64,000 nucleotides of DNA from Aureicoccus marinus (GCF_002954325.1 NZ_MQVX01000001.1:2946977-3010976), one strand, 5' to 3'. Shown: positions 8,066 to 17,123, numbered from the stretch's first letter. Numbers and translations are program-made. Notes: generated from the letters alone by a model not told the origin.

Positions 8066-8569
8066 TTATTCCATAGATTCTTTGACGTAATGGTAATGAA
8101 GTTCGTTGATTTCGACCAGAGAAGCAGAGCCGTACCAAGGAAGGAGTTCCATTACCAAGCTCCCGGATTGAATGGCGGGATCTGTATTGGTTAAGGCTTT
8201 GGCCTCTTCCACTGTTTCTACCTTAAAGATATAAATTCCTCGGAGTTCTCCCTCGCCCATAAAAGGGCCAGCCAGGACGAGCTTCCCTTCTTCTGCCATT
8301 CGGCCAATGTTCTCCATATGAGCCGCTTGCAGTTTTTGACCTTCCTCTTCCGGAAGATCTCTGTTCGGTCCTTTCTTGAGAAAAGCCATGACATAGGGCC
8401 TCATTCCGTAGTCATCCGCTCCGGCCTTCGCGGCTTTGATGGAGTCGTAAACAGAGGTTTGTTCAACAAGGGTGTTTTCGTCTTCAGCGGGTTTTTCTTC
8501 TTGGGTGGAGCTACATGCAGCCAAGGTTAGAGCACCCATTAACAGGGTGAAAAAGAAATACTTATTCAT
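8066..8569 (-). CDS. YciI-like domain lipoprotein
   Basis: A 167-residue protein with a lipoprotein signal peptide (lipobox LAAC, Cys 19) and an acidic linker. Residues 60-150 resemble the YCII-related dimeric alpha-beta barrel: YVMAFLKKGPNR, then AAHMENIGRMAEEGKLVLAGPF, GELRGIYIFKVETVEEAKAL and DPAIQSG. In this family a His and an Asp in these blocks sit in the putative active site. Secreted and lipidated YciI proteins are common in Bacteroidota, and their reaction is unknown. It should be anchored in the outer membrane facing the periplasm. Confidence 0.75.
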   Translation of the reverse strand: MNKYFFFTLLMGALTLAACSSTQEEKPAEDENTLVEQTSVYDSIKAAKAGADDYGMRPYVMAFLKKGPNRDLPEEEGQKLQAAHMENIGRMAEEGKLVLAGPFMGEGELRGIYIFKVETVEEAKALTNTDPAIQSGSLVMELLPWYGSASLVEINELHYHYVKESME

Positions 8570-8647
8570 GATTGAGGTCTTGGTTGGGTTTTGTCTGGAA
8601 CAATCTTTGATAGAGAATGATCAGATAAACCGGTAACATCAAATATC

Positions 8648-9022
8648 ATGAAAAAAAATCATTACCTCTCTATCGTCCTGACCGTGATCGCTGTAAACCT
8701 CAGTCTGCAGACCCTCAGTCAAATGGATCTTATTCCTCGTGCCTATGCGGCGAAGTCCGATAAATCGAAGACTGATGTCCTGCTCAAGGACTGGTCAGAA
8801 GAACGGCTTAGTCTGCCTTTGAATCCTGACGGCTCGCTCAATGTTCGTTTGCTCAGCGCGGAAGAAATCGATGTCAATATTCGCAATATCGATACCTACG
8901 ATGAGATGAGGGTCAGCATAGAGGGGGTCAACACCAGCGAAGAGCTGAATGTCAATATTGATGAAGTCGGAGGCAGCAGTGTTTACTCCGGAGGACCCAT
9001 CAAGGTCAAGATCGCCCAATAG
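8648..9022 (+). CDS. secreted hypothetical protein
   Basis: A 124-residue protein with a long hydrophobic signal segment (about residues 6-22) and a cleavage-like site near AYAAKS. The mature part is acidic and shows three related short units, each with a V.I or VNI strand followed by D or E (DVNIRNID, MRVSIEGVN, LNVNIDEVG), suggesting a small beta repeat. No family is recognised. It faces the convergent DUF3078 gene with two bases between the stops, so there is no room for separate terminators. Confidence 0.6.
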   Translation: MKKNHYLSIVLTVIAVNLSLQTLSQMDLIPRAYAAKSDKSKTDVLLKDWSEERLSLPLNPDGSLNVRLLSAEEIDVNIRNIDTYDEMRVSIEGVNTSEELNVNIDEVGGSSVYSGGPIKVKIAQ

Positions 9023-9024
9023 GA

Positions 9025-10131
9025 TCAGAAGGTATAACTCATTCCCACTGCCAAGAATTGGCGCAATTGTGTTCGTGCACCTCCTGGAGTGATCACATTA
9101 CCGTCCATATCGACCTCCCGGTCAAATTTGATGTCGTCATCGTAGATCAGCTGAAAACCGACATCGGTCTTGATGTGTTCGTTGACCACCAGATTAAAGG
9201 TGAGTTCCCAGTTCACATCGACGTTACCAAACTTGCGGAGGTAGTCGGTGTAGAGGTTGAGACGGTGATCCATAAAGACATTCTTGGCGATCTTGGTTTC
9301 CCAGTCGTGGGTGATGAGTATCCCCAATTCCATAAAGAGATTTTCGCCAGGGACTAGGATGTTGCCATCGGCATCCAACTCTGCTTTTTGTACCCCGAAA
9401 GCCCCTTGATTCGCCAGGGTTTGATCCAGTACCAGGGTTGATTTCATGGTGACCGGAGACATGTAGAGGTTGAATTTGTTGTTTCCGATGATGTAGGAAG
9501 TTCCCATACCAAAGAAGACATAGCCAGGAGCCATAAAGCGCGAGATGGGGGTTTCTCGGTTTGGATATTTAAAACCGTCATCCATTTGGGTGTTGAAGTC
9601 GAGTTTTACCGAGTAGAACCAGTTGGTCAGGGTATCACGGCGGTAACTGAAGGTGCTGGTAAAGCGCACATAATCTTCCGCTTTGCGCAGACGGGTATTT
9701 TCTTGGGCGTTGATACCATAGCCCACCCGGAGCTCATTTTTCCAACTGAGGTATTTGTAGGTCAGGTAACGAAACAAACGCAGATTCCCGCTGACCGATA
9801 CGGCACTGTTTCCCCCTGCATTCCAATTGACAAAAGCCGTTTCGTTCAGGTTGACGTTAAAGACGTTTCCGTTTTCCCAAGCCCAGCGCGGGATTTTAGG
9901 AACCCGTCGCGGTGTAAATTCTTTGGCTTTTTGAACCCCCAATTGGTACTTGGCAAAGTTGAAGGTGAGGGGAACCCTTGGCTTGGCCACCTTGATGACG
10001 GGCCATTTCGCCTTCAGGGTGTCGATCGGCATGATGTCAGGCAGGTGTCCGCGGTCCTGTGCACACAGCGAGTGGCTCAAAAGACAACAGAATAAAGTGA
10101 CCCCTACGATGAGTTGGCGGAATACAGGCAT
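9025..10131 (-). CDS. DUF3078 outer-membrane beta-barrel protein
   Basis: A 368-residue protein with a signal peptide ending near SLCAQD and a beta-rich body. The block NETAFVNWNAGGNSAVSVSG near residues 97-116 is typical of the DUF3078 family of Bacteroidota, and the C-terminus ends in a strand with terminal Phe (LAVGMSYTF), as in outer-membrane barrels. The function of the family is unknown; membership is supported by the conserved NW.AGG..S pattern and length. Monocistronic in appearance. Confidence 0.8.
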   Translation of the reverse strand: MPVFRQLIVGVTLFCCLLSHSLCAQDRGHLPDIMPIDTLKAKWPVIKVAKPRVPLTFNFAKYQLGVQKAKEFTPRRVPKIPRWAWENGNVFNVNLNETAFVNWNAGGNSAVSVSGNLRLFRYLTYKYLSWKNELRVGYGINAQENTRLRKAEDYVRFTSTFSYRRDTLTNWFYSVKLDFNTQMDDGFKYPNRETPISRFMAPGYVFFGMGTSYIIGNNKFNLYMSPVTMKSTLVLDQTLANQGAFGVQKAELDADGNILVPGENLFMELGILITHDWETKIAKNVFMDHRLNLYTDYLRKFGNVDVNWELTFNLVVNEHIKTDVGFQLIYDDDIKFDREVDMDGNVITPGGARTQLRQFLAVGMSYTF

Positions 10132-10286
10132 TGGTTAAGGTTTGTGCCGGTTCGGGTTCAAAGGGGCTTTGGGGTTGCCCTCATTGAAATCGGGGGTAAA
10201 TATACAGCACTAAATCCTGTGTAAAAAGCAGAAAGCGCTCGAAATTGAGGTGATCTTGACCGCTGTCTTCTGAAGAATAGGGAAAT

Positions 10287-10745
10287 CTATTTTTCTTTCC
10301 ACGGGTGGACCCAGAGCAAGGGTTTCCAGAAATGTCGGTCTTTGAGAACCAAGAGAATGTTTCCGACAAATAAGGCTCCTGTGGTTGCTAAGGGGCGAAG
10401 GCCCTCAGGCTCCAGAAATACATGGTAAAAAAAGATGTGAAAGGTGATCGGTAAGAGCAGGATGGCCCCGATAAAGCTGGTTCCTTGAAGGAGGAGTAAA
10501 AGACCAAAGACGATTTCGCAGACTCCGAGTACCTCCCAAAAATAGCCGGTCTGCTGCATTCCGCTGATGTAAAGTGTTTTCTTGAGTTCGTTCGTGTTGT
10601 TCGACTCTTGGAGCTCTTCTACCGTCTGCACGACTTCCGTTAAGGAAGGCCGGGGTTCTGAGAACTTATAAATACCTCCGTTAATCATCACCACTCCAAT
10701 AAATAGGCGCAAAACGATATAGAAAATCTTGGTGTACTTCTTCAT
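10287..10745 (-). CDS. DoxX-family membrane protein
   Basis: A 152-residue protein with four hydrophobic segments. The start is placed at the ATG at 10745 (MKKYTKIFYIVLRL), because the residues of the longer open frame upstream are not membrane-like and overlap the divergent promoter region. Motifs such as LRLFIGVVMINGGIYKF and FWEVLGVCEIVFGLLLLL fit the DoxX/SURF4-like fold. DoxX members are implicated in redox and sulfur metabolism at the inner membrane, but this branch is uncharacterised. It is divergent from the 10837 gene. Confidence 0.75.
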   Translation of the reverse strand: MKKYTKIFYIVLRLFIGVVMINGGIYKFSEPRPSLTEVVQTVEELQESNNTNELKKTLYISGMQQTGYFWEVLGVCEIVFGLLLLLQGTSFIGAILLLPITFHIFFYHVFLEPEGLRPLATTGALFVGNILLVLKDRHFWKPLLWVHPWKEK

Positions 10746-10836
10746 GCTGATTTCTTTGGTGGGCTTAAAGGTACAATCTACCCCTTTTTGGAGCAGGAGA
10801 ACCTGATTTCGTACCTTATGAGAAAAGTAAACGAAT

Positions 10837-11568
10837 ATGAAATCATTGAAACGAAAGAGCCTGCTGAGCTGTCTGGTTCTGGTCCTGGGAATGATCTTGA
10901 GCACCAATGCCCAAGACCTCAAAGGGGCCTGGGAAGCCCAGTATATCTCAGATAAAGGCGTGGCGGTAAGGTCTGTGGTCATCTTTGCCGATGGTTTCCA
11001 AGTCAATACCATCTATGCGCAGAGTGATGGGGCCTTTATTTCGACCAACGGAGGGCTTTGGAGCCTGGAAGGCAACACCCTGACCGAAACTGTCGAGTTT
11101 GATACCGATTACCCGGAACGGGTTGGAACCTCCATCTCTTTCGCGATTGATCTTCAAGAAGAAAGCCTGAAAATTGTCGGTCGGGATCAGGTTTGGAAAC
11201 GGCTTGACAAGGGAGGACCAGGTGACCTCGCCGGAGCCTGGTTGATATCGGGCAGGGTCCGCAATGGCGTTATGCAAAAACGCGACACCAATCGTCCGCG
11301 AAAAACCATGAAAATCCTTTCTGGAACTCGTTTTCAATGGATTGCCTACAATACCGAAACCAAGCAATTCATGGGGACTGGTGGAGGTACCTATACCACC
11401 CTTGATGGCAAGTACACCGAGAATATCGAGTTCTTTTCTCGGGACAACACCCGGGTCGGAGCGAGCTTAGGATTCAATTACGCCCTCGAAAATGGCGATT
11501 GGCGGCACAGCGGCAAGAGCAGCAAAGGATCTCCCATTGATGAAATTTGGAGTCTACGGAAGAAATAA
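10837..11568 (+). CDS. secreted two-domain lipocalin-like protein
   Basis: A 243-residue protein with a signal peptide ending near TNAQD. It contains two copies of a similar unit (about residues 27-128 and 129-243). Each begins with L.GAW, has a G..W or GGTYT strand pair, a T.ETVEFD or YTENIEFF strand, then RVG.S..F, and ends with W.R or W.LRKK. This is the layout of lipocalin-like DUF4488-type domains in Bacteroidota. It is probably a periplasmic binding protein with an unknown ligand. The internal duplication is visible directly from the repeated blocks. Confidence 0.6.
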   Translation: MKSLKRKSLLSCLVLVLGMILSTNAQDLKGAWEAQYISDKGVAVRSVVIFADGFQVNTIYAQSDGAFISTNGGLWSLEGNTLTETVEFDTDYPERVGTSISFAIDLQEESLKIVGRDQVWKRLDKGGPGDLAGAWLISGRVRNGVMQKRDTNRPRKTMKILSGTRFQWIAYNTETKQFMGTGGGTYTTLDGKYTENIEFFSRDNTRVGASLGFNYALENGDWRHSGKSSKGSPIDEIWSLRKK

Positions 11569-11639
11569 GCGTTTGGTCTAATTTGGGAAAGCTTTAGCAA
11601 AACCCCTGAAAATGAGGCCCTATTTTTGCAAAAAGGCAT

Positions 11640-11740
11640 TAGTAGGGTAAGGTTTGTCCTCATTTTTCAATTGAATTAGCTATCAAAAAAAAGAGATACT
11701 CTACAATCAACCCTCTCCGTCCCGAGAGGGTTTTTTATTT
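11640..11740 (+). ncRNA. candidate small RNA, copy 1, with terminator
   Basis: This stretch shares the block TTGTCCTC-AT, then TGAATTAGCT-A-TCAAA, then GAGA..CT with a second site at 14293-14384. Both end in a strong hairpin and T tract: here CCCTCTC / GAGAGGG at 11711-11730 followed by six T. A promoter-like TATTTTTG lies at 11621-11628. The two copies differ in the terminator stem sequence but keep the hairpin, which suggests an independent transcription unit. It follows a plus-strand gene, so it could also be an elaborate 3' leader and terminator for that gene. Confidence 0.45.
11711..11736 (+). terminator. rho-independent terminator
   Basis: A perfect 7-base stem CCCTCTC / GAGAGGG with a six-base loop, followed by TTTTTTATTT. 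It ends either the 10837 gene transcript or the candidate small RNA directly upstream, and lies before the convergent AEC permease gene. Confidence 0.85.
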
Positions 11741-11758
11741 ACTATTCTGAAAACCAAA

Positions 11759-12898
11759 CTATTTGACGTGAGCCGCTCGTTTTCTGGGCCTGCTGATTTT
11801 AACCGTACTTCGGAAATCAGGCGAAAGTTTCAATAAACTATTGATTTTGATCTTATTAGGGGAAACGATCAGACCGAGACAACTCAAGGCTCCACCAATC
11901 AGAATCAGGTTCCAGGGGTTCGTCAGGGAACTTCCGCTATTGAGTACGCCAAGAATGAGTACCGTGGACATCGGAAAAGACAAAGCCAAAAGGTTAATCG
12001 CGTAAGCCGGGTTAAAGGTCTGTTCTTCCGTACGTCTCTTTTCTTCCAAACGGCTTACGGTTGTGATATGCGCAAAAGGCCAAAAGCTGCAAGCACTGAG
12101 AGAAAAACACAAGAGCAATAAGACTTCAACTCGTGCCGACAAGCCAGTCGCGAAAAGTATGGAGGCCACCAGAAGAAAGACAGAGGCCGCTCGTAAACTC
12201 AGCAGGGCAAAAAGAGCTCTGAATTGCTCTCTTTTGATCTTCACCGATAAGCCGATAAAAAGCAAGACCAAGGGCGTCATGATTCCCCCGAGACGACCCA
12301 GTGTGTCTTGAAGGACCAGCGGAAGGCTGGAGAAGTCAATCCCAAGGGCCAAAAGTAAAAGTGCAGCTGAAATAAAGAGGTTGACCGGTTCCGAGATAAA
12401 ACGCTTTAGGAGAGCGCCTGGTTTAGTTGTACCAGATGGGGTAACCTCCTCGGAGGTTTTGCGGTGCCAGAGCATGGCGACCCAAAAGAGCACAAAAAGG
12501 ACAAACATTTTATTGCCCAGGTCTGCCATCGCCACTTTGGCCAGTCCTTCTTCTCCTAAATACTCCAACACGAACGGAAAACACGATAATCCCGGAGCAA
12601 GGGAGGGTATCAAGAGGCGAAGGGTGCGCATTTCGGCACTTCCCTTTTTTATCCCCGCAAGACGACCCATCCAGGGACTACTCAAGAATAGCAAGAGATT
12701 CAATCCTAAACTCAGTACAGGAAGTAAGAGCAGTTGTTGGTTGATCTCAATACTGAGCAAGGCCATAAATATGGTTGCCGGCAGAGCTAAATTGAGGATG
12801 ATTTTTTTTATTCCCAGGGTTTCTTCCTTGGACTGAAACTTGGTCTTTAGGAGATAGCCTGTGAAAATAAAAAGAAAAAAGACCAGGGTTTTCTCCAT
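11759..12898 (-). CDS. AEC-family (auxin efflux carrier-like) permease
   Basis: A 379-residue membrane protein with about ten hydrophobic segments in two five-helix halves separated by a polar loop near residues 145-165. The pattern (short N-terminus with FFLFIFTGYLLKTK, NLALPATIF, then GGIMTPLVLLFIGLSVKIK in the middle) matches the AEC/MatN transporter family, which exports or imports organic acids such as malate or malonate. The start at 12898 lies three bases downstream of the stop of the aminotransferase-like gene, so the two are probably cotranscribed. The substrate is unknown. Confidence 0.75.
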   Translation of the reverse strand: MEKTLVFFLFIFTGYLLKTKFQSKEETLGIKKIILNLALPATIFMALLSIEINQQLLLLPVLSLGLNLLLFLSSPWMGRLAGIKKGSAEMRTLRLLIPSLAPGLSCFPFVLEYLGEEGLAKVAMADLGNKMFVLFVLFWVAMLWHRKTSEEVTPSGTTKPGALLKRFISEPVNLFISAALLLLALGIDFSSLPLVLQDTLGRLGGIMTPLVLLFIGLSVKIKREQFRALFALLSLRAASVFLLVASILFATGLSARVEVLLLLCFSLSACSFWPFAHITTVSRLEEKRRTEEQTFNPAYAINLLALSFPMSTVLILGVLNSGSSLTNPWNLILIGGALSCLGLIVSPNKIKINSLLKLSPDFRSTVKISRPRKRAAHVK

Positions 12899-12901
12899 CG
12901 T

Positions 12902-14094
12902 TTAAACCAGTACTTTCTTCAGTGCACCTGCAAATGTTTGCATCTCTTCTAAGGTTCCCATACTGACACGACACCAGTTCTTATTCATAAACGAGAAGGC
13001 CCTTACACCGACTAGTTCTGCCTGCATTTTATTGAGAAAGGCTTTGCCCTCCATTTCGATAGGGAAGATGATAAAACTGGTCGATGAGGGTACGTAATCA
13101 ATCCCCATTTCCTTTAAGGTTGCGTACACAAATTCCCGGCTCTCTGCATTCAACTTGCGGGAACGGTCAATAAAGGCTTTATCGTCCATCGCTTGAATAG
13201 CCGCATAAACCGATGGTAATGAGATGCCCATTCCACCGCGGGTGATTTTTTGAACCCCTTCAATGGTTTTTTTCGGAGCGACCGCATAGCCAACACGAAG
13301 CCGGCCATTCCGTATATTTTTGAGAAAGTTCTGGCGACAATGACATTCTTACCCTGGGCTACTAAATCCACCATACTTTGTTCATGACCATCTTCCAAGA
13401 AATCGAGATAAGCTTCATCGACAAATACAGGAACCTTTTCTGAGACTCTTGCACAGAAATCTTTCAGTTTTGCAGCTTCTGTCAAGCTGCCGGTGGGGTT
13501 GTTGGGGTTGCAGATGTAGACCAGACGGGTTTCTGAATCTATAGCAGCTTCCATCGCCTCTAAATCGTGTGACCAATCTTTTTTGAGGGGAATACCTTTC
13601 CATTGAGCACCCATGGCTTCGGCCACCCGGACCAGGGACATATAAGCAGGGTCAGCCGAAATGACATTTCCTCCTTTAAGAAAAGAGAGCATTCCAAATT
13701 TTTCGAGTAGATCGGAAGATCCAGGACCCATAATGACCTGATGGGACTCGACCCCTTCGTAAGTGGCGATTTTATCAATAAGGGCAAACAACTCTCCCCA
13801 GGCATAGCGGTTACCGCCAGCTGCGTGCTGCTTTACCGCGTCCAGGGCCATTGGAGAAGGCCCATAAGGATTTTCATTGGCGTTCAGCTTGGCCTTCAGG
13901 GCAGGAAGTTCCCAGGGGCTATCCGGAAGGAATTCCTTGAAGAAAGGACTGTAAATGGCGTTGTGGTCTTGGTCGAGAGTGACTTCGAACTGCGCGGAGG
14001 AGGCAAAGGTCAAGTGGGGCATGGCCAAGGCACCACCCGCCGATAATAAACTTGTTCTCAACCAATCTCTTCTGTTGAATGCGTGCTTATTCAT
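12902..14094 (-). pseudogene. Tat-exported HisC-like aminotransferase, frameshifted
   Basis: Two overlapping frames make one class I/II PLP aminotransferase of about 395 residues. The N-terminal part (from 14094) has a Tat signal (RRDWLRTS near residues 9-16), ANENPYGPS, GSSDLLEKF, NPNNPTG, VDEAYLDF and the PLP-lysine motif RTFSKIYGMAG. Directly after MAG the frame is lost, and the other frame continues with RVGYAVAPKK and MGISLPSVYAAIQAM to 12902. One missing base near 13298-13302 explains it. Fold and motifs resemble histidinol-phosphate aminotransferase, but the Tat signal puts it in the periplasm, so histidine synthesis is unlikely. The break may be a sequencing error. Confidence 0.8.
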
Positions 14095-14292
14095 AGAACT
14101 ACTACTTTGATTTACAATGATTTAAAAATAGAGTCCTCTTTTGGTAATTCCTATGGGATATCCCCAAAAATCAGCCCGCATAAATGGAGACATCAAAATG
14201 CAGAGGGGGCAGAATTAACAGATTGACAGCGGTAGATGTTAAATATTGGCTAAAACTGTGACAAACAGCCAACTTCTGCGTCTATTATAACT

Positions 14293-14384
14293 GTAGATAG
14301 GTGTTGTCCTCGTTAAATGAATTAGCTGTCAAAGATGGAGACTAACTCAACTTGCAGCTGCCCCCTTTATGGGGGCTTTTTATT
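14293..14384 (+). ncRNA. candidate small RNA, copy 2, with terminator
   Basis: The second copy of the element described at 11640. Shared order: TAG.TAGG, TTGTCCTC, AA(T)TGAATTAGCT, TCAAA, GAGA..AACTC, then a hairpin GCCCCC / GGGGGC (14360-14376) followed by TTTTTATTTCTT. The flanking genes are both on the minus strand, so this plus-strand terminator serves no known gene. That makes an independent plus-strand transcript more likely here than at copy 1. It sits in a 285-base intergenic space. Confidence 0.5.
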
Positions 14385-14976
14385 TCTTCTTATTTAGCTT
14401 GACCCCAGCCTTGATCGCCACTTCCAAGTGGTTGACCTCAGGGGGGATAGGGCAGGAATAGACCGGATTGTAGACGCAGTAAGGGTGGTAGGTCTTGTTA
14501 AAATCCAGTACCACCGTATCTCCTTCCGGAATTTTGATGTTCATATAGCGACCTCCGCCATAACTTCCGTCTCCATTGGTCAAATCGGTAAAGGGTAAAA
14601 AGAGGATATCCCGGTACTTGAGTCGACCCTGAAAACTGAGGTCTTTGTAGAGTTCCAATTCGAAGGTCTTGCCTTGCAGTGTAAAACGGGCCTTTCCGTA
14701 GAGCTGGTAGGTGGGTAAGCGATCGGTTGTGGTTTTCATCAAAAAAGGAGCTGCATTCTCAATACGGATGAATTCAGCGACTACCCGGTATTCCTCATCA
14801 ATCGGGTAGTAGGGATGTCCTTCAAAGGTTTTCAGGTCTTCCTCCGTCAGGGGTGAAGTCTTGGGATTCGAATAGAAATCATTCTGTTCCTTGTGGTACG
14901 CCCGCACGGTATCTTCATAGGTCTGGGCGTTGAGCCCGAGTACAGATAAAAAGAAAAGCAAGAACCCGTATTTCAT
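14380..14976 (-). CDS. DUF1684 secreted protein
   Basis: A 198-residue protein with a short signal peptide (cleavage near LNAQT). The C-terminal half carries the DUF1684 hallmarks: GKARFTLQG, LFLPFTDLTNGDGSYGGGRYM, then VVLDFNKTYHPYCVYNP and CPIPPEVNHLEVAIKAG. The family is widespread in bacteria and archaea, has no known reaction and is usually soluble; here it is exported. The gene follows the BASS-transporter remnant by 15 bases on the same strand. Confidence 0.85.
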   Translation of the reverse strand: MKYGFLLFFLSVLGLNAQTYEDTVRAYHKEQNDFYSNPKTSPLTEEDLKTFEGHPYYPIDEEYRVVAEFIRIENAAPFLMKTTTDRLPTYQLYGKARFTLQGKTFELELYKDLSFQGRLKYRDILFLPFTDLTNGDGSYGGGRYMNIKIPEGDTVVLDFNKTYHPYCVYNPVYSCPIPPEVNHLEVAIKAGVKLNKKK

Positions 14977-14991
14977 TTCAGTTTTTTTACG

Positions 14992-15255
14992 TTACCAGAT
15001 CGTCGCCAATGAAGACCCGGTGATGTTCATGATTGGGCCAAAAACGGCTGTTGCCAGCCCCATGATCTCCAGGCGACCCATTGCAAATGCAATCCCAGAA
15101 GCCAATCCTGCATTTTGCATACCCACTTCAAAGGCCACTGTTCTGGCTGATTTTTCGTCCAAACCAAACAGCTTGCTACCGAAGTAGCGCAGCGCATAGC
15201 CCGAAAGGTTATGGGAAAGAACCAAGCCAATTAACACCCGGCCAATAGAAAGCTT
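14992..15255 (-). pseudogene. bile acid:sodium symporter (BASS) family remnant, C-terminal part
   Basis: About 85 residues ending at the TAA at 14992 match the end of BASS-family symporters: LIGLVLSHNLSGY, then FGSKLFGLDEK and the diagnostic EVGMQNAGLASGIA, with AVFGPIMNITGSSLA at the end. A stop codon in the same frame lies just upstream of about 15255, there is no good start codon, and only 150 bases separate it from the divergent VOC gene. More than 200 N-terminal residues of a normal 290-320 are absent, so this is a true truncation and not a frameshift. Confidence 0.75.
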
Positions 15256-15390
15256 AGTGCAAAACTTATTTATTTAAAAGACATCATCACTTCAAAAAGA
15301 TGAAAATAATGAAATCTCCATTCAAGGGATACATGTCTGGGTGATTGTTATTTTTCCAGAACTTTAAACGACAACCTCGATAAATGAATT

Positions 15391-15792
15391 ATGAGAGTAA
15401 CACTAATCAGTATTCCAGTCAGGGATCAGCGAAAGGCTTTGGAGTTTTATACCACCAAGCTGGGCTTTATCGTCAATAAAAATGTAGACATGGGGGGAGG
15501 AAATCGCTGGATTACCCTTTTGTCAAAAGACCTGCCGGATGGTCCAGAAATTCTTCTTGAACCGGGCCCTCTTCATTTTGAGCCCTGTAAAGTCTATCAG
15601 GACGCCTTGTTGGAGGCGAACTATCCCTATACCCAGTTCGATGTGGATGATGTGCAATCCGAATACAACAGGCTCCAAGCCTTGGGTGTAGAATTTCTGC
15701 AAGAACCCAAAGAAATGGGAGAAGTGAAAACGGCCGTCTTAAATGATACCGTGGGCAACAACATCATGTTGATTGAATACCTGAAGACTTAA
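15391..15792 (+). CDS. VOC-family (glyoxalase/dioxygenase-like) protein
   Basis: A 133-residue protein with two beta-alpha-beta-beta-beta units of the vicinal oxygen chelate fold: ISIPVRDQRKALEFYTTKLGF at residues 6-26, and FDVDDVQSEYNRLQALGVEF in the second half, ending NDTVGNNIMLIEY. VOC proteins bind a metal and act on glyoxal adducts, antibiotics or aromatic compounds; single-domain members like this are often of unknown substrate. The first His of the usual metal set is not obvious, so activity is uncertain. The stop overlaps the convergent phosphatase stop by a few bases. Confidence 0.8.
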   Translation: MRVTLISIPVRDQRKALEFYTTKLGFIVNKNVDMGGGNRWITLLSKDLPDGPEILLEPGPLHFEPCKVYQDALLEANYPYTQFDVDDVQSEYNRLQALGVEFLQEPKEMGEVKTAVLNDTVGNNIMLIEYLKT

Positions 15793-17123
15793 TCCACCAA
15801 CTTCTTTTTACCGGATTTAAAATTCTTCTTGATGACAATGCGGTCGTGTTCTTCCCCGAGGGCATTATAGGCGACATAAGTCAGCTTGTTGTCTTCCACG
15901 GTGATCACTTGATAGAATTGGGTTTGTTCACCGGTTTGATCGAGTTGGTAGCCCTGGTTGCTAAAGCCTTCCAATTGATCCTTATCGAGGTCGTACTGTT
16001 TTGGACCGCTGACCGAAGTTATATAGACAGTGCCTAAATCTTCGTTCGGGCCTTTCTCTGCAAATCGGAAAGGTACATGGCCTCGAGCATAGGTGTGATC
16101 GTGGCCGTTGAGAACCAAATCCACATTATATTGATCCAAAAGGGGTTTCCAGTTTTCTCGTGCGAACTGAAAATCCCGCCCAACAGCCGGTGCAAAAATA
16201 GAGTGGTGGCAAGTCAAAATAGTCCACTTGGCGGTGGAGCTTTCCAGCTGCTTGCGCACATACTCGGTTTGTTCTTCCAACAGATCATTGGAGTTGAGTA
16301 CGATGATGCGGACATCCTGGTAATCCACAGTATATACCGTCTCGTGCAGTTTGGGATCAAGCTCTTCTTCGACAGGGAGGGTGAATTGAGGTCTCCACTG
16401 AATCGAAAGCATGCGTCCCTCTCTGTTTTTCAGGTGCCAAAATTCATGATTCCCAACCACAGGGATGGCTGTCCACTGGCTGTGGATAAACCCTCCGGCT
16501 TTGTACCACTCGGCCCATTCCTGGTCTTTGTGCGCATCGTTAATGAGGTCACCCGCATGAATGACGAAGCTGGCGTCTGGAGCCGTCTGATAGGCCTTTC
16601 GGATCACCCGGGACCAATGCTCCAATACGTCGTTCTGCGCATCTCCAAAGTAGACAAATTGGGTGCGGGAATAGCCTTTTTTAGCGGTCCTAAATTGAAT
16701 CCACTCCGACCAGTACTGGTCCCCATCGCCCACCCGATAAACGTATTGGGTGTCGGGTTTCAAGCCTTCAAATACGGTGCTGTGGTAATGCACCTTGTAG
16801 GATTGATTGCGTTTGTACAGACCCAAATCAAAGGTTTCTGTCGTGGCATCTTGGCTTGAAGCGGTTTCTTTAAAAGAGGAGTTTACTTTGGCTACCGCGA
16901 TTTGGGCGACCGCTTTGGTAACGGTGGTATCGGTTCTCCAGGTAACCGCACGGCTGGTGGCCGGGTCCCCGTGAAAGGTCAAGATAATGCGGTCTGGATC
17001 CTTACTCGGGAGTTCCCAATGGTGTAAGCCATTTTGGTCGTGTGAGTGCTGCCCATAGACAGAGAATGCACCTGAACACAGGGGGAGTAAAAGAACCGCG
17101 ATGTATATTTTACAGAATTTCAT
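15789..17123 (-). CDS. purple-acid-phosphatase-like metallophosphoesterase
   Basis: A 444-residue exported protein (signal peptide ending near VYGQH). Residues 45-150 form an N-terminal fibronectin-like domain. The catalytic part carries the calcineurin-like metal motifs in order: YFGDAQND near 175, HAGDLINDA near 208, VVGNHEFW near 240, TCHHSIF near 322 and NGHDHTYAR near 350. These ligands hold a dinuclear metal site that hydrolyses phosphate esters. Length and domain order match purple acid phosphatases. It probably scavenges phosphate in the periplasm or outside the cell. Confidence 0.85.
   Translation of the reverse strand: MKFCKIYIAVLLLPLCSGAFSVYGQHSHDQNGLHHWELPSKDPDRIILTFHGDPATSRAVTWRTDTTVTKAVAQIAVAKVNSSFKETASSQDATTETFDLGLYKRNQSYKVHYHSTVFEGLKPDTQYVYRVGDGDQYWSEWIQFRTAKKGYSRTQFVYFGDAQNDVLEHWSRVIRKAYQTAPDASFVIHAGDLINDAHKDQEWAEWYKAGGFIHSQWTAIPVVGNHEFWHLKNREGRMLSIQWRPQFTLPVEEELDPKLHETVYTVDYQDVRIIVLNSNDLLEEQTEYVRKQLESSTAKWTILTCHHSIFAPAVGRDFQFARENWKPLLDQYNVDLVLNGHDHTYARGHVPFRFAEKGPNEDLGTVYITSVSGPKQYDLDKDQLEGFSNQGYQLDQTGEQTQFYQVITVEDNKLTYVAYNALGEEHDRIVIKKNFKSGKKKLVD

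Noticed and set aside
10746..11012. N-terminal extension of the DoxX gene
   Set aside because: The extra residues are not membrane-like and overlap the divergent gene at 10837; MKKYTKIF at 10745 is a natural start.
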